Assembly (NCBI RefSeq): GCF_011605345.1 | Contig: NZ_JAAOXM010000001.1 | Span: forward strand, 124,001 to 188,000 | From: Burkholderia sp. D-99 | GTDB lineage: Bacteria; Pseudomonadota; Gammaproteobacteria; Burkholderiales; Burkholderiaceae | Direction of reading: 5' to 3' | Length of the DNA: 64,000 nt | Shown here: one piece after another, positions 17,193-26,331 of the stretch | Numbering within the stretch: the stretch's first letter is position 1 | Layout of the letters: each line of letters starts with the position of its first letter | Made by a program: the position numbers and the translations under genes | The notes under the pieces: model-generated | Seen by the model: the letters and a program-made list of their open reading frames with translations, nothing else | What the model was told of the DNA's origin: nothing | Database searches by the model: none

Positions 17193-17957
17193 TCACATGC
17201 CGCCGGCCCGAGCGTGCGCCGCAAACGCGCTGAACCGCTCCTGCGCGACAGGCAACGCGAACTTGTCGCGCATCTCCGTCTCGATCCATGCACAGGCCTC
17301 GCGCGCGCAGTCGGTCAGCGCGTGGCGCGTTGCATGCCCGTCGATGTCGTAGACGAAGCGCACGCCGACTTCGTCGTCGGCGACCTGGCGCTCGAGCTGG
17401 TTGAGCTGCAGTTGCGGCCCGTGCTGTTGCGACAGCGCGCGCAATTCGTCGAAGTGATATTCGAGCCAGTCGGCAAAGAACAGCGCGTCGCTGTGGCACG
17501 GCAGCCGGAAGGCCGCGCTGCGCGACGGGCGCGCCCCGGCTTCGCCCGCCGATGCATGCGGTTCGCTGTCGGCGGCGATGGACGTGTCGACAGGGGCGAG
17601 CGGGTGCTGAATCCGGCGGTAGGGTTCGCGGTCGCGCAGCGCATGCCACAGCAATTCGTCACCGGCGGCGCCGGACGGCTGCATTGTCAGGTCATGCCGG
17701 CCTTCGCCGGCCGGCGCGATGTCGCGGATCACGAGGCGCAGCGAGCAGAGCGGCTCGTCCGCGACCAGCAGCGTCGCTGCACGCGGCAGCCCGCAGACGA
17801 GCGGCGCGGCGCCAGCGGCACGGAACACGAGGCCGCGCCGGTCGAGCCGCACGAGCGGCAGCGGCCGGGGAAACGACGGGTAGGCGACCGCGATGCGGGC
17901 GCCGTTGGGGCTCGTCAACCCGGGCATCATCGCGCGAAAGACCTGAGACTGGTCCAC
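17193..17957 (-). CDS. Conserved cepI-linked protein of unknown function
   Basis: A 254-residue soluble protein with no signal peptide and no domain I recognise. It begins 51 bases after the cepI stop on the same strand, with GGAG just upstream (AAGGAGAATC), so it is very probably co-transcribed with cepI. In Burkholderia cepacia complex genomes a gene of this type occupies the same place next to cepI, as I recall. Sequence features include a central low-complexity linker (SIAADSEPHASAGEAGARPS) separating two halves, and a C-terminal helical region EACAWIETEMRDKFALPVAQERF. It may be a CepR-dependent effector; no function is assigned. Confidence 0.7.
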   Translation of the reverse strand: MDQSQVFRAMMPGLTSPNGARIAVAYPSFPRPLPLVRLDRRGLVFRAAGAAPLVCGLPRAATLLVADEPLCSLRLVIRDIAPAGEGRHDLTMQPSGAAGDELLWHALRDREPYRRIQHPLAPVDTSIAADSEPHASAGEAGARPSRSAAFRLPCHSDALFFADWLEYHFDELRALSQQHGPQLQLNQLERQVADDEVGVRFVYDIDGHATRHALTDCAREACAWIETEMRDKFALPVAQERFSAFAAHARAGGM

Positions 17958-18008
17958 GTTGATTCTCCTTCGTTACGATGCCGCCTGAACAGGAACGCGT
18001 GTTCCGGA

Positions 18009-18617
18009 TCAGGCGGCGATGGCTTGCCGGGCAGCCTGCCCCGGCTCGATTCCTAGTGCAGCAAACGTTTGCGAGTCGATATCGATCCAGCACGCGACCA
18101 CCAGGCGTCCGTCCACCTGCTTCGGCGGGCCTGCGCGGTGCGCGTGTATGCCGATCCGGCGGAACAGCCGCTCCATGCTCGCGAACGTCACGCCGATCAA
18201 CTGCCGCGCGCCAAGCTGCGCCGCGCACTCGACGACGGCCGCGAGCATCGGGCGCACGGCCCATTCGGCATTGCCCGGCCCGCCTTCGTCGTCGGTCGCC
18301 GCGAACCGGGAGAGCTCCCAGACGGCGGCCGATTGCGGCAGCGGCATGTCTTCGGCGATCAGGTCGGCGAACAGCGACTTCAGCAGATACGGGCGCGTGG
18401 TCGGCAGCAGGCGCGCACATCCGCACATGTCGCCGCCGGCGTTTCGCGCGAACACGTACACGGTATCGTCGCGATCGAACTGGTCGCGCTCGAAGCTTTC
18501 GTTCGCCGACGGGAGCGCCCAACCGAGCTGTTCGACGAACACACGGCGCCGATAGCGCCCGAGATCCGCTGCTAGTTCGTGCGGCAACCGCCCTTCCTCG
18601 TGAACGAAGGTCTGCAT
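18009..18617 (-). CDS. cepI: Acyl-homoserine-lactone synthase CepI
   Basis: A 202-residue LuxI-family enzyme that makes AHL (mainly C8-HSL in Bcc, established for CepI) from SAM and acyl-ACP. Conserved positions are visible: YRRRVFVEQLGWALP (Arg, Phe, Trp of the LuxI core), DQFDRDDTVYVFA, GCARLLPTTRPYLL (invariant Arg) and VWELSRFA (Glu-Ser-Arg). The N-terminus MQTFVHEEGRLPHELA matches CepI. GAGGACACC is the ribosome site. A cep box lies 58-79 bases upstream of the start. The gene is preceded by rsaM on the same strand and followed by a probable operon partner. Confidence 0.97.
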   Translation of the reverse strand: MQTFVHEEGRLPHELAADLGRYRRRVFVEQLGWALPSANESFERDQFDRDDTVYVFARNAGGDMCGCARLLPTTRPYLLKSLFADLIAEDMPLPQSAAVWELSRFAATDDEGGPGNAEWAVRPMLAAVVECAAQLGARQLIGVTFASMERLFRRIGIHAHRAGPPKQVDGRLVVACWIDIDSQTFAALGIEPGQAARQAIAA

Positions 18618-18674
18618 GGTGTCCTCGGATCTGTGCTTTTGTATGTGCGCATTACATCGCGCAGCACGAGGAGG

Positions 18675-18696
18675 CTGTAACTGGTAACTCTTACAG
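18675..18696. promoter_or_regulatory. cep box (CepR-AHL operator) of cepI
   Basis: On the + strand CTGTAACTGGT and AACTCTTACAG form an imperfect dyad (CTGTAA...TTACAG), the lux-box-like CepR site. It lies 58-79 bases upstream of the cepI start, the expected position for activation by CepR. Confidence 0.85.
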
Positions 18697-18827
18697 GGTG
18701 GCGGTGGAACGACGCCGATCAGGAGGTGGTAACGGTTTCTTGATCAACGGGATTGAAAACCGTGCCGCTTTTGCTTATAAAGAGCGCCAGCATCGCGGAA
18801 ATCGTCAGAGGAATGCGCGGCCAGTTG

Positions 18828-19271
18828 TCACTGGAGCGTCGGACCGGCATGATAGGCGTCGTTGTGCCCGAGCAGGGCCGACGCGACCGCTGCGGGCCAG
18901 TCGATGCACGCGAGCCGCGCGGCGAGCGCGGCGGCCGTGCGGAACATGCCGATGTCGGTGCCCGTGGCGTCGACGGCCATCACGTTGCTGCGGACGTCGC
19001 CGCCCGCGATCACGAACGTGCCCGTCGCGCGTTCGAGATACCAGTCCCAGCCGATCGTCACGTACGCGACGCCGGCACTGGCCGGGCGATGCCATTCGGT
19101 ATAGCCGGCGAGGCGTGCGTCGATTGCGCTGTCGCGCAATTCCGCAAGCAGCGATGCGTCGAGGCCGCTTGCGACATGGTCGAGCGCAAGCACGGCCAGT
19201 GCGCTTTCTGACAGGCGTACGTAGCCGTCCGGGGACGGGCCGAGGACCGGGTGCAGCAAAGGTGAAGTCAT
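18828..19271 (-). CDS. rsaM: RsaM-like quorum-sensing modulator (DUF4902)
   Basis: A 147-residue protein between cepI and cepR, the place of the RsaM-type regulator in Bcc, where it restrains AHL production. The sequence has no HTH; DUF4902/RsaM features include the start SPDGYVRLSESALAVLALDHVASGLD, a tryptophan-rich core TEWHRPASAGVAYVTIGWDWYLE, and the C-terminal LACIDWPAAVASALLGHNDAYHAG. It is divergent from cepR, with 73 bases between the starts, and lies upstream of cepI on the same strand with its own promoter gap. RsaM proteins act without a known DNA-binding domain. Confidence 0.88.
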   Translation of the reverse strand: MTSPLLHPVLGPSPDGYVRLSESALAVLALDHVASGLDASLLAELRDSAIDARLAGYTEWHRPASAGVAYVTIGWDWYLERATGTFVIAGGDVRSNVMAVDATGTDIGMFRTAAALAARLACIDWPAAVASALLGHNDAYHAGPTLQ

Positions 19272-19344
19272 GCGCGGAATGTATCAGCGTCGAACGGGTG
19301 CTGGAACCTGACAAGTATGACAGCGTGACGTTGTCGGAGAATGA

Positions 19345-20064
19345 ATGGAACTGCGCTGGCAGGATGCCTATCAACAATTCAGCGCCGCGGAAGACGAGCA
19401 GCAGCTCTTCCAGCGGATTGCCGCCTATTCCAAACGGCTGGGATTCGAATATTGCTGTTATGGAATTCGCGTGCCGCTGCCCGTATCGAAGCCATCGGTA
19501 GCGATCTTCAATACCTATCCAGACGGATGGATGGCGCATTACCAGGCGCAGAACTACATCGAGATCGACTCGACGGTTCGCGACGGCGCGCTCAGCACCA
19601 ACATGATCGTCTGGCCGGACGTCGACCGGATCGAACCGTGCCCGCTGTGGCAGGACGCGCGTGAGTTCGGGCTGTCGGTGGGCATCGCGCAGTCGAGCTG
19701 GGCGGCTCGCGGTGCGTTCGGCCTGCTGAGCATCGCACGCCATGCCGACCCCCTGACACCGGCGGAAATCAACATGCTGACGCTGCAGACGAACTGGCTC
19801 GCGAACCTGTCGCACTCACTGATGAGCCGCTTCATGGTGCCGAAGCTGTCGCCGGCAGCGGGCGTCACGCTGACCGCGCGCGAGCGCGAGGTACTGTGCT
19901 GGACGGCCGAGGGCAAGACCGCGTGTGAAATCGGCCAGATCCTCAGCATCTCGGAGCGGACGGTCAACTTCCACGTCAACAACATCCTCGAGAAGCTGGG
20001 TGCGACGAACAAGGTCCAGGCGGTCGTCAAGGCAATCTCGGCCGGTCTGATCGAGACGCCCTGA
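19345..20064 (+). CDS. cepR: Quorum-sensing transcriptional regulator CepR
   Basis: A 239-residue LuxR-type AHL receptor. The autoinducer domain (about 1-165) contains the ligand residues Y and W in NTYPDGWMAHYQAQNYIEIDSTV, PLWQDAREFGLSVGIAQSSWAARGAFGLLS. The GerE HTH (about 172-232) reads LTAREREVLCWTAEGKTACEIGQILSISERTVNFHVNNILEKLGATNKVQAVVKAI. The length and sequence match CepR. It senses the CepI product and regulates through cep boxes, including the one before cepI. It is convergent with mgtC. Confidence 0.97.
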   Translation: MELRWQDAYQQFSAAEDEQQLFQRIAAYSKRLGFEYCCYGIRVPLPVSKPSVAIFNTYPDGWMAHYQAQNYIEIDSTVRDGALSTNMIVWPDVDRIEPCPLWQDAREFGLSVGIAQSSWAARGAFGLLSIARHADPLTPAEINMLTLQTNWLANLSHSLMSRFMVPKLSPAAGVTLTAREREVLCWTAEGKTACEIGQILSISERTVNFHVNNILEKLGATNKVQAVVKAISAGLIETP

Positions 20065-20120
20065 CCCGGAATGAGGGCGGGCGCGGGCGGCAGCGCGACA
20101 CGCGGCTGCCGCCGGGCCGC

Positions 20121-20828
20121 TCACTCCATCAGCGGCTCCGCTTCCTTCGCGGTCCAGCTCACGCTGGAAATGCTCTTCTCCATGCTCATCCGGCTCGCGA
20201 TCTGCTCGAGCTTCTGCTGATCCTTCGGATGCAGCTTCAGTGTCGCGGTCACCTTCAGCCGGTCCGGCTGGTCGGGCACATCTTCGCTCGTGAGGCTCTG
20301 GAACGACAGCGGCTTGGCATACATCGAGTTCGACAGCAGCGTGCGGATGTGCACTTCGTCGACGGTCAGGCAGATCACGGTGATCTGGTATTCGCGCACG
20401 AGATCGGCGTTCGACACGGGTGTGGCGTTGATCGCCTGGCTGACGCCGCGCAGCACCGTATTGGTGAGCAGCACGACGCCCGTGCCGGCAAGCGCAGGTA
20501 CGAAATGACCGGAGCCGGCCAGCACGCCGACGGCGGCCGAACACCACAGTGTCGCGGCCGTGTTGATGCCCTGGATCGAGCCCTTGTCGCGCATGATCAC
20601 GCCGCCGCCGAGAAAGCCGACGCCCGACACGACGTAAGCGGCGATCTGCGTGACGCCCGCGACGCCGTTGCCGGTCAGCACGCCGAGCGTGACGAACAGG
20701 CATGCGCCGCTCGCGACGAGCGTGATCGTGCGCAGGCCGGCCGTGCGCTGGCGCATCTGGCGCTCGAGGCCGATGGCGACGCCGCAGGCGAATGCGGTGA
20801 AAAGACGAAGTGCGAAATCGAAAGTCAT
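20121..20828 (-). CDS. mgtC: MgtC/SapB family inner-membrane protein
   Basis: A 235-residue MgtC-type protein. Four to five N-terminal membrane helices include ALRLFTAFACGVAIGLERQMRQRTAGLRTITLVASGACLF and VVSGVGFLGGGVIMRD, the family signatures. A soluble C-terminal ACT-like domain (about 150-235) follows, as in virulence MgtC proteins of Mycobacterium and Salmonella, where it affects intramacrophage growth and Mg2+/ATP homeostasis (established for the family). I start at 20828 with GCAGGACA upstream; an upstream ATG at 20846 lacks a site. About 290 bases of non-coding DNA precede it and might contain a Mg2+-responsive leader, not identified. Confidence 0.9.
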   Translation of the reverse strand: MTFDFALRLFTAFACGVAIGLERQMRQRTAGLRTITLVASGACLFVTLGVLTGNGVAGVTQIAAYVVSGVGFLGGGVIMRDKGSIQGINTAATLWCSAAVGVLAGSGHFVPALAGTGVVLLTNTVLRGVSQAINATPVSNADLVREYQITVICLTVDEVHIRTLLSNSMYAKPLSFQSLTSEDVPDQPDRLKVTATLKLHPKDQQKLEQIASRMSMEKSISSVSWTAKEAEPLME

Positions 20829-21133
20829 GGTTGTCCTGCCGTGCAAGGAGCGCGTGCCGTTTCGCGTCGCTGCGGCGCAATGCCGAAAGCGACGCGAAGA
20901 TAGCCGTCATCGCGCGGTACTGTACCGCGCGAATGCGTCATTCAGTGTGAAACGGTAGGCGTGCGGCTCGCGGAACGCGAGCCGGGCAGGAGAACTGCGT
21001 CGGACAGGCGTTCAGGCGGCAAGCGGCGCACGCAACGGAGTGCTGCAACTGTCCACGATGGTTCCTGAAGGAAGAATGGGCGGCATTCTAGTGGGGGGCG
21101 AGCGCATGCGTCAACCGCCTCGCGGTGGTCGGG

Positions 21134-22678
21134 CTACTGCGCCGAGCCGATTGTCCCCGTCGCAAGCGCGAGCGCGGCAGCGGCCGACAGCGCGCCGGCA
21201 TAGCTGTCGACCTCCGCGTTGCGGGCGGCGAGCAACTGGCTTTGCGCGATCGTCGCATCGGTGACCGAACCGACGCCGTTCCGGTACGCGGTCAGCGCCG
21301 CGTCGTAGCTCGTCTGCGCGGCATCGACGAGCGCCTTCGCGGCGTCGTGCGACGCAAGGCTCGTCTGCACCGCGTTCTGCGCGGCGACGACCTGGCGGAC
21401 GGCTTCCTCCTTGGTCCGCGTGAGTCGCGCGGAGGCGCTTTCCGCATCGTTGCGCGCCTGCATCAGCACGGCCGAGCGCAGGCCGCCGTCGTACAGCGGA
21501 ATCGTCACACCGAGGAACACGCCGCCACCGTAGCGGCTGCCGTTCAGGTTGACGGTCGGTGCCTGGTCGCCGATCGCGGGCAGCGCGGAGATGGACGTGC
21601 CGCCGCTCGCGTACGACGTCGACGCGGACAGGAAGATCTTCGGCATGAACGCGGCTTCCGCGGCCTTGATCTTCGCGCGATTGGCTTTTTCAAGCGCGAA
21701 CGCACCCTGCAGGTCGGGGCGGCGCGCGATTGCATCCGACACGATCGCGTCGACCGACGAGCCGAGTGCGGGTGGCAGCGGCCGCTTCGGCAGCGCGGCG
21801 ATGGTCGGTTTCGACAGCGGCGAGATGCCGAGCGCGGAGACGAGGGCGAGGTAGCTGTCGCTCTCCGTGCCGTTCGCCTGCACGAGCGCAAGGTTTGCCT
21901 GCGCGCGGTTCTGTGTCGCCTGCGCGAGCTCGACGACCGTGCCGACGCCGTGCTTGAGCCGCGCGCGGGAGGCCGCGAGGATCGCGTCCGCGTTTGCGAG
22001 GCCCTGCCGGGCGCTGAGGGCGCGCGAGCGCGCGGCGTCGTAACGGTAATACGCGACGGTCACGTCGTGGATCACCTGCTGGTGCACGGCCGTGAACGCG
22101 ACGTTCGACGCGATCGACGCCTGCTCGGCCGCTTCGACGCGCGCCGCGCGGCCGCCGAAGTCGAACAGCAGCCATTGCAGCGACAGCGCCGAGATGGTGC
22201 CGTGAGCGGTGGTGTCGCTCGACGAGTCGCCGAGGATCGTCGACGTCGAGCCGTGGTTTGCCTGGTACGCACCCATGGCCGTCGCGGACAGCCTTGGCAG
22301 GTAGGCGGACTTGGCCAGGCCGACCGCGAGCGCCGCGTTGCGTGCATCGTTCCAGGCGATGCGGGTCAGCGGATTCGCCGATTCGGCGAGATCGATCAGC
22401 TCGGGCAGCGTGTATGCGTGCGCGGTGTCGAGCGCGGCCGGCGGCGAGACTGACGCGAGTGCGGGCGAGGCGGGCAGCGTGTAGTCGTGCGAACCTTGCG
22501 CGGACGTGCGCGGCGGGCCCGGCACGATGTCGCCAGCAGTCGACGTTTGCGGCTGCCACGGGCGGTCGGACGCCTCCGGCGCCAGATCGATCGACGACGT
22601 CGCGCAGCCCGCCAGCGCGACGGCGGTCGCGAGGGCGGCGGCGGCGATCGAGGCGGCCGGCGGTTCAGGTAGGCGCAT
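21134..22678 (-). CDS. Outer-membrane efflux lipoprotein, NodT/TolC family
   Basis: A 514-residue outer-membrane factor. The lipoprotein signal ends in VALAGC (Cys about residue 24). Two repeats of the OEP (TolC) domain follow, with helical motifs LPELIDLAESANPLTRIAWNDARNAALAV, SALSLQWLLFDFGGRAARVEAAEQ and GVFLGVTIPLYDGGLRSAVLMQARND. It completes the tripartite pump encoded upstream: the start overlaps the FUSC gene by 14 bases. It probably forms the exit duct for an aromatic acid or drug exporter. Confidence 0.9.
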   Translation of the reverse strand: MRLPEPPAASIAAAALATAVALAGCATSSIDLAPEASDRPWQPQTSTAGDIVPGPPRTSAQGSHDYTLPASPALASVSPPAALDTAHAYTLPELIDLAESANPLTRIAWNDARNAALAVGLAKSAYLPRLSATAMGAYQANHGSTSTILGDSSSDTTAHGTISALSLQWLLFDFGGRAARVEAAEQASIASNVAFTAVHQQVIHDVTVAYYRYDAARSRALSARQGLANADAILAASRARLKHGVGTVVELAQATQNRAQANLALVQANGTESDSYLALVSALGISPLSKPTIAALPKRPLPPALGSSVDAIVSDAIARRPDLQGAFALEKANRAKIKAAEAAFMPKIFLSASTSYASGGTSISALPAIGDQAPTVNLNGSRYGGGVFLGVTIPLYDGGLRSAVLMQARNDAESASARLTRTKEEAVRQVVAAQNAVQTSLASHDAAKALVDAAQTSYDAALTAYRNGVGSVTDATIAQSQLLAARNAEVDSYAGALSAAAALALATGTIGSAQ

Positions 22679-24737
22679 GGGGGGCAGGCTCCTTCGGTGT
22701 GGCTTGACGGGCGGCGTCGGCGATGTGCGCGAGCCGCGTGTCGATCAGGTTCAGCAGCGCGTCGCGCGCGGAGTCGGCAGTCGCGGCACCCGGCGGAGTG
22801 GCTTGCGGCGCGGGCGAATCGGTATGACGCGCGGCTTCGTCGTCGCGCGGTTCGGTCACGCGGGCGAGCTGTGCGGCGATCGCCGCGTCGCCGGGCTTGC
22901 GTTCGGCGAGCAGGAACAGCGGGCCCTCGAGCGCGCCGAGTTCCGCGAGCGTGCGCCGCCGCGTGGCGAGCCACGTGGCGGCCGGCCGCACCCACGACGG
23001 TTCGTAGTGAACCAGCCCGAGCGCCTGCGCGATCGCGCCGTGGCGGGCGAACGCCTCAGCTGCGAGCGCACGCCGCTCGGCCGGCTGCGCGACCTGCACG
23101 AGGCGCCGCCACTGGTCGGTCAGCGCCGCGAGCCCGGCGTCGATCTGCTTGCCGATGCTGACGGGCCAGATGCGCGTGAACACGAGATACACGACGACGT
23201 TGCCGAGCAGGATGCCGATCGTGCGGTCGCGCGCGATCGTCAGGTCGAAACCGGGGCCAGCACCCTGGATCACGCACAGGAAAAACGCGAACGCGATCTG
23301 GAAGCCGGCATACGCGATGCGCGGCGAGCCGAATGCGACCCACGCGGCGAGCCACCCGCCGGCGAACACCAGCGCCATCAGGTGACCGACCGACGACAAC
23401 GACGGCACGACGAAGACGAGTGCCGCCGTGCCGAGTAGCGCGCCGACGATGCAGCCGAAGATTCGCAGCGTGAGCTTCTCGACCGTCTCGGCCGTCGAGC
23501 CGAGCGACACGATGTAGCAGGTGACGACGCACGTATGGATGCCCGACCAGTCGAGCTGCGAATACAGCAGGTAGCAGAAGATCGCCGCGGCGGTTGTCTT
23601 CAGCGCGTAGCGGATGTGGTCGGGATTGGTGCGCGCGTCGGGCAGGAAAAAGCCGCCGCGCGGTGCGGGCGGCGTGGCTGCTTCCGCGGCAGCAGGCGCT
23701 TCGGGGGCGGCCGCCGGCGCGTTGGCCGCGGCGGCCGATGCATCCGTCGTGGCTTCAACCGCTGCGGCCGGTTCCGCGAAGCGCGTGATCGCCGCATGGA
23801 TATCCGTGACAGCGACACGCGCGAGCGGCGGCAGTGAGTCGGCCGGCGGCAGTGCGAGCGTCACGTCGACGGGGTAGCCGCCCTGGTCGAGGATGTCGGC
23901 CATCTCGTCGAGCGTCGCGGCAATCGGGGTGGCGTACGTGTCGGGCAGCCGCGCGCCCGGTTCGCGATCGGCCAGCGCGACGCCGACGAGCAGCGCGGTG
24001 CTCGATGCCACGGCCTGCCGCAATGCCGCGAAGTCGGCGGCGGACGACGAGCCTTCGAGTGTCGACAGCTTGAGCCACGTGAGCAACTGCTTGTCGCCTT
24101 CGTGAAGGCTGGCATCGAATGCGTCGCGTGCCGCATCGTCGCCGCGCAGCCGCTGTGCGGCGAGCCGCAGGCGCTTCGCGAGCTGCGCGTGCGCGAGCTT
24201 GCGCGGCGACGGCGCGATCAGCAGGTTGACGACGATCGCGACACCGACCGGGATCGCGATCGTCAGCCAGATGTACAGCAGCGCGCGCGTCGCGGCTTCG
24301 CCGAACGGCGCGAGGCCGAGCTGGTCGAGCCCGAAGCCGACGATCATCGCGAGGATCGCGCCGACCGGGCGCAGCTTGCTGGCCGAGGTCAGGTACAGGA
24401 GGGCGACCGACAGCACGGCCATGCACGCAACCCGCAGGATCGAATAGTCGATGCTGAAGATCGCGATGCCGAGCACGAGCCCGATCACGATCGTGACGAT
24501 CAGCAGCAGCGCGGCCGCGAGCACGACGCTCGTCACGCGGTCGGCACGGATCATGAAGAACACGACGTACGCGGACAGCGCGGCTTCGGGCGTGCCGTAT
24601 GCGGCCGTCACAAACGCGGTCAGTGCGCAGATCAGCGCGACCCGCACGGCAATCGACGCACGCCCCGGAAACGGCGCGAGCAGCCGCAGGACTTCGCGCG
24701 GGCCCGGCGAGCGAACCTCAGCGGCAGGCAGTGCCAT
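22665..24737 (-). CDS. FUSC family inner-membrane exporter (AaeB-like)
   Basis: A 690-residue fusaric acid resistance/aromatic acid exporter type protein. Two hydrophobic blocks of about six helices each (residues about 28-180 and 385-530), separated by a soluble region with an alanine/proline-rich linker (AAAANAPAAAPEAPAAAEAATPP), match the FUSC architecture. Signature-like pieces are SAYVVFFMIRADRVTSVVL and CYIVSLGSTAETVEKLTLRIFGCIVGALLG. It overlaps the NodT gene by 14 bases and the HlyD gene by 20, so the operon is tightly coupled. Substrates of relatives are hydroxylated aromatic acids and fusaric acid. Confidence 0.9.
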   Translation of the reverse strand: MALPAAEVRSPGPREVLRLLAPFPGRASIAVRVALICALTAFVTAAYGTPEAALSAYVVFFMIRADRVTSVVLAAALLLIVTIVIGLVLGIAIFSIDYSILRVACMAVLSVALLYLTSASKLRPVGAILAMIVGFGLDQLGLAPFGEAATRALLYIWLTIAIPVGVAIVVNLLIAPSPRKLAHAQLAKRLRLAAQRLRGDDAARDAFDASLHEGDKQLLTWLKLSTLEGSSSAADFAALRQAVASSTALLVGVALADREPGARLPDTYATPIAATLDEMADILDQGGYPVDVTLALPPADSLPPLARVAVTDIHAAITRFAEPAAAVEATTDASAAAANAPAAAPEAPAAAEAATPPAPRGGFFLPDARTNPDHIRYALKTTAAAIFCYLLYSQLDWSGIHTCVVTCYIVSLGSTAETVEKLTLRIFGCIVGALLGTAALVFVVPSLSSVGHLMALVFAGGWLAAWVAFGSPRIAYAGFQIAFAFFLCVIQGAGPGFDLTIARDRTIGILLGNVVVYLVFTRIWPVSIGKQIDAGLAALTDQWRRLVQVAQPAERRALAAEAFARHGAIAQALGLVHYEPSWVRPAATWLATRRRTLAELGALEGPLFLLAERKPGDAAIAAQLARVTEPRDDEAARHTDSPAPQATPPGAATADSARDALLNLIDTRLAHIADAARQATPKEPAPHAPT

Positions 24738-25767
24738 GCCGGACCTCGACGATCGCGCTGGCGCCGACGCGCACGAGCGTGCCGTCGGGTTCGTCGAGCT
24801 TCACGCGCACGGGGAAGCGCTGTGCGACGTGCACCCAGTTCACCGAGTTCTGCACGATCGGCAGCGTGCGCGGCAGGTTGATGCGAGCGCTGTCGGCGAC
24901 GCCGGCGCCAATGCCGACGACCTTGCCCGTCAGCGGGCGGCTGCGGTCGATCATCGAATAGACGGTCGCGCAGTCGCCGACCGCGATGCGGCTCAGCGAC
25001 GTCTCGCGGAAGTTGCCGACGGCGAACCATTCGCTCGCGTCGATCAGCGTGAAGATCGACTGGTTCGGCGCCAGGGTTTCACCGGTCAGTACCGTCAGGC
25101 CCGTGACGAGGCCGTCGTGCGGCGCACGCACGACGGTGTCGTCGAGGGCATGCTGCGCGCGCGCCAGCGCGGCCTCGCGCGCATGCAGCGTCGCGATCGC
25201 ATCGGCTTCGTCGCCGATCGTCTGCGCGGACGCGCGCTGCTGTTCCTGTGCCTGCGTGAGCGACACGGCTGCGTCGCGCTGGCGGACCTTCGCCTGGTCG
25301 AACTGCTGCGCGCTGACGTAACCCTGCGCGGCGAGCGGTGCGAGCCGGTTCACGTCGCGCGTCGCAAGGTCGTGGTTCTGCGTCGCGCGCTTGACCTGCT
25401 CGGCGGCCACGGCCGCGTTCGAGCGCTCGCCGATCAGCGAACGGCGGCGCGTGTCGAGCGAGGCGCGCGCGAGCTCGAGGTCGGCCTGCGCCTGCGCAAC
25501 CGTCAGACGGTACGGCACGGGATCGATGACGTACAGCAGGTCGCCCTTCGCGACACGCTGGTTTTCATGCACCGCGAGCTGCACGATGCGGCCGCCGACC
25601 GGTGACGCGACATGCACGACGTCTGCGTCGATCGACGCGTCGTCGGTGGACGGGTAGGCCGTCGTGCGGTAGTACGCGTACACGAGCGCAGCGATGCCGA
25701 GCGCGACGATCGCCAGTGCGATCACGCGGCCTTTGATCGAGGGGCGGGCGATGCCGGCGGCCTTCAT
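24718..25767 (-). CDS. HlyD/EmrA-type periplasmic adaptor (AaeA-like)
   Basis: A 349-residue membrane fusion protein. One N-terminal helix (about residues 11-31), a biotinyl-lipoyl-like half (DADVVHVASPVGGRIVQLAVHENQRVAKGDLLYVIDP), a long alpha hairpin (about 90-205) and the second half VVRAPHDGLVTGLTVLTGETLAPNQSIFTLIDASEWFAVGNFRETSL match EmrA/AaeA. The start at 25767 overlaps the stop of the YtcA-like gene by four bases (ATGA). It couples the FUSC pump to the NodT channel. Confidence 0.9.
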   Translation of the reverse strand: MKAAGIARPSIKGRVIALAIVALGIAALVYAYYRTTAYPSTDDASIDADVVHVASPVGGRIVQLAVHENQRVAKGDLLYVIDPVPYRLTVAQAQADLELARASLDTRRRSLIGERSNAAVAAEQVKRATQNHDLATRDVNRLAPLAAQGYVSAQQFDQAKVRQRDAAVSLTQAQEQQRASAQTIGDEADAIATLHAREAALARAQHALDDTVVRAPHDGLVTGLTVLTGETLAPNQSIFTLIDASEWFAVGNFRETSLSRIAVGDCATVYSMIDRSRPLTGKVVGIGAGVADSARINLPRTLPIVQNSVNWVHVAQRFPVRVKLDEPDGTLVRVGASAIVEVRHGTACR

Positions 25768-26057
25768 GCGAACGGCCCCGTGCCGGTGAGCCACACGATT
25801 ACGGCGACCACGAGCCCGATCGCCGTGCAGACGGCAAGCTGGTAGGGCACCGTGGCGGCCCAGCCGGTCGCGACGAATACGCGGTGCGCGACGATCGCGC
25901 CGACGACGCCGACGATCGCACTGACGAGCCAAAGCGGGAAATACGCGCCGAACAGGACGTACGACGGTGCGCCGCGCGATGCGCAGCCCGCGAGCGGCAG
26001 GGCGGGCGCCAGGACGGCGGCGACGCGCAACGGCGCGCGCGGCGTTGTTTTTCTCAT
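25764..26057 (-). CDS. YtcA-like small lipoprotein of efflux operon
   Basis: A 97-residue small membrane protein with a lipobox (PLAGC, about residue 24) and two membrane helices: YFPLWLVSAIVGVVGAIVAHRVFV and LAVCTAIGLVVAVIVWLTG. YtcA-type proteins of this size precede AaeAB/FUSC pump genes and parallel AaeX (DUF1656). It is the first gene of the four-gene pump operon; the role in the pump is unknown. Confidence 0.8.
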   Translation of the reverse strand: MRKTTPRAPLRVAAVLAPALPLAGCASRGAPSYVLFGAYFPLWLVSAIVGVVGAIVAHRVFVATGWAATVPYQLAVCTAIGLVVAVIVWLTGTGPFA

Positions 26058-26331
26058 GGTGTGACGAGCTCGACGTTGGGGGTGGATGCCGGGCGCGGCG
26101 CAATGCGGATCGTCGCCGCGACGACGATTCCAGGATACGGAGCCGATAATAAATCAGCGTGATGCGGACCGCCAGCGATCCGCCTTGCGCACCGTGGGGG
26201 GCGTTGCCGGTCGGGGAGCGCATCCACTCGTCCGGCATCGCGTTTCGGCAACCGAGGGCAACCGGGACCGGACCGTCGCGATTCTGCCAGTGCAAGCTCG
26301 CGTAGGGTTGCTAACGGACTGTAAAGGATCG

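Noticed and set aside
20850..21130. Mg2+-responsive riboswitch or leader upstream of mgtC
   Set aside because: The gap is long enough, but I found no M-box-like structure or proline-rich leader peptide to support it.
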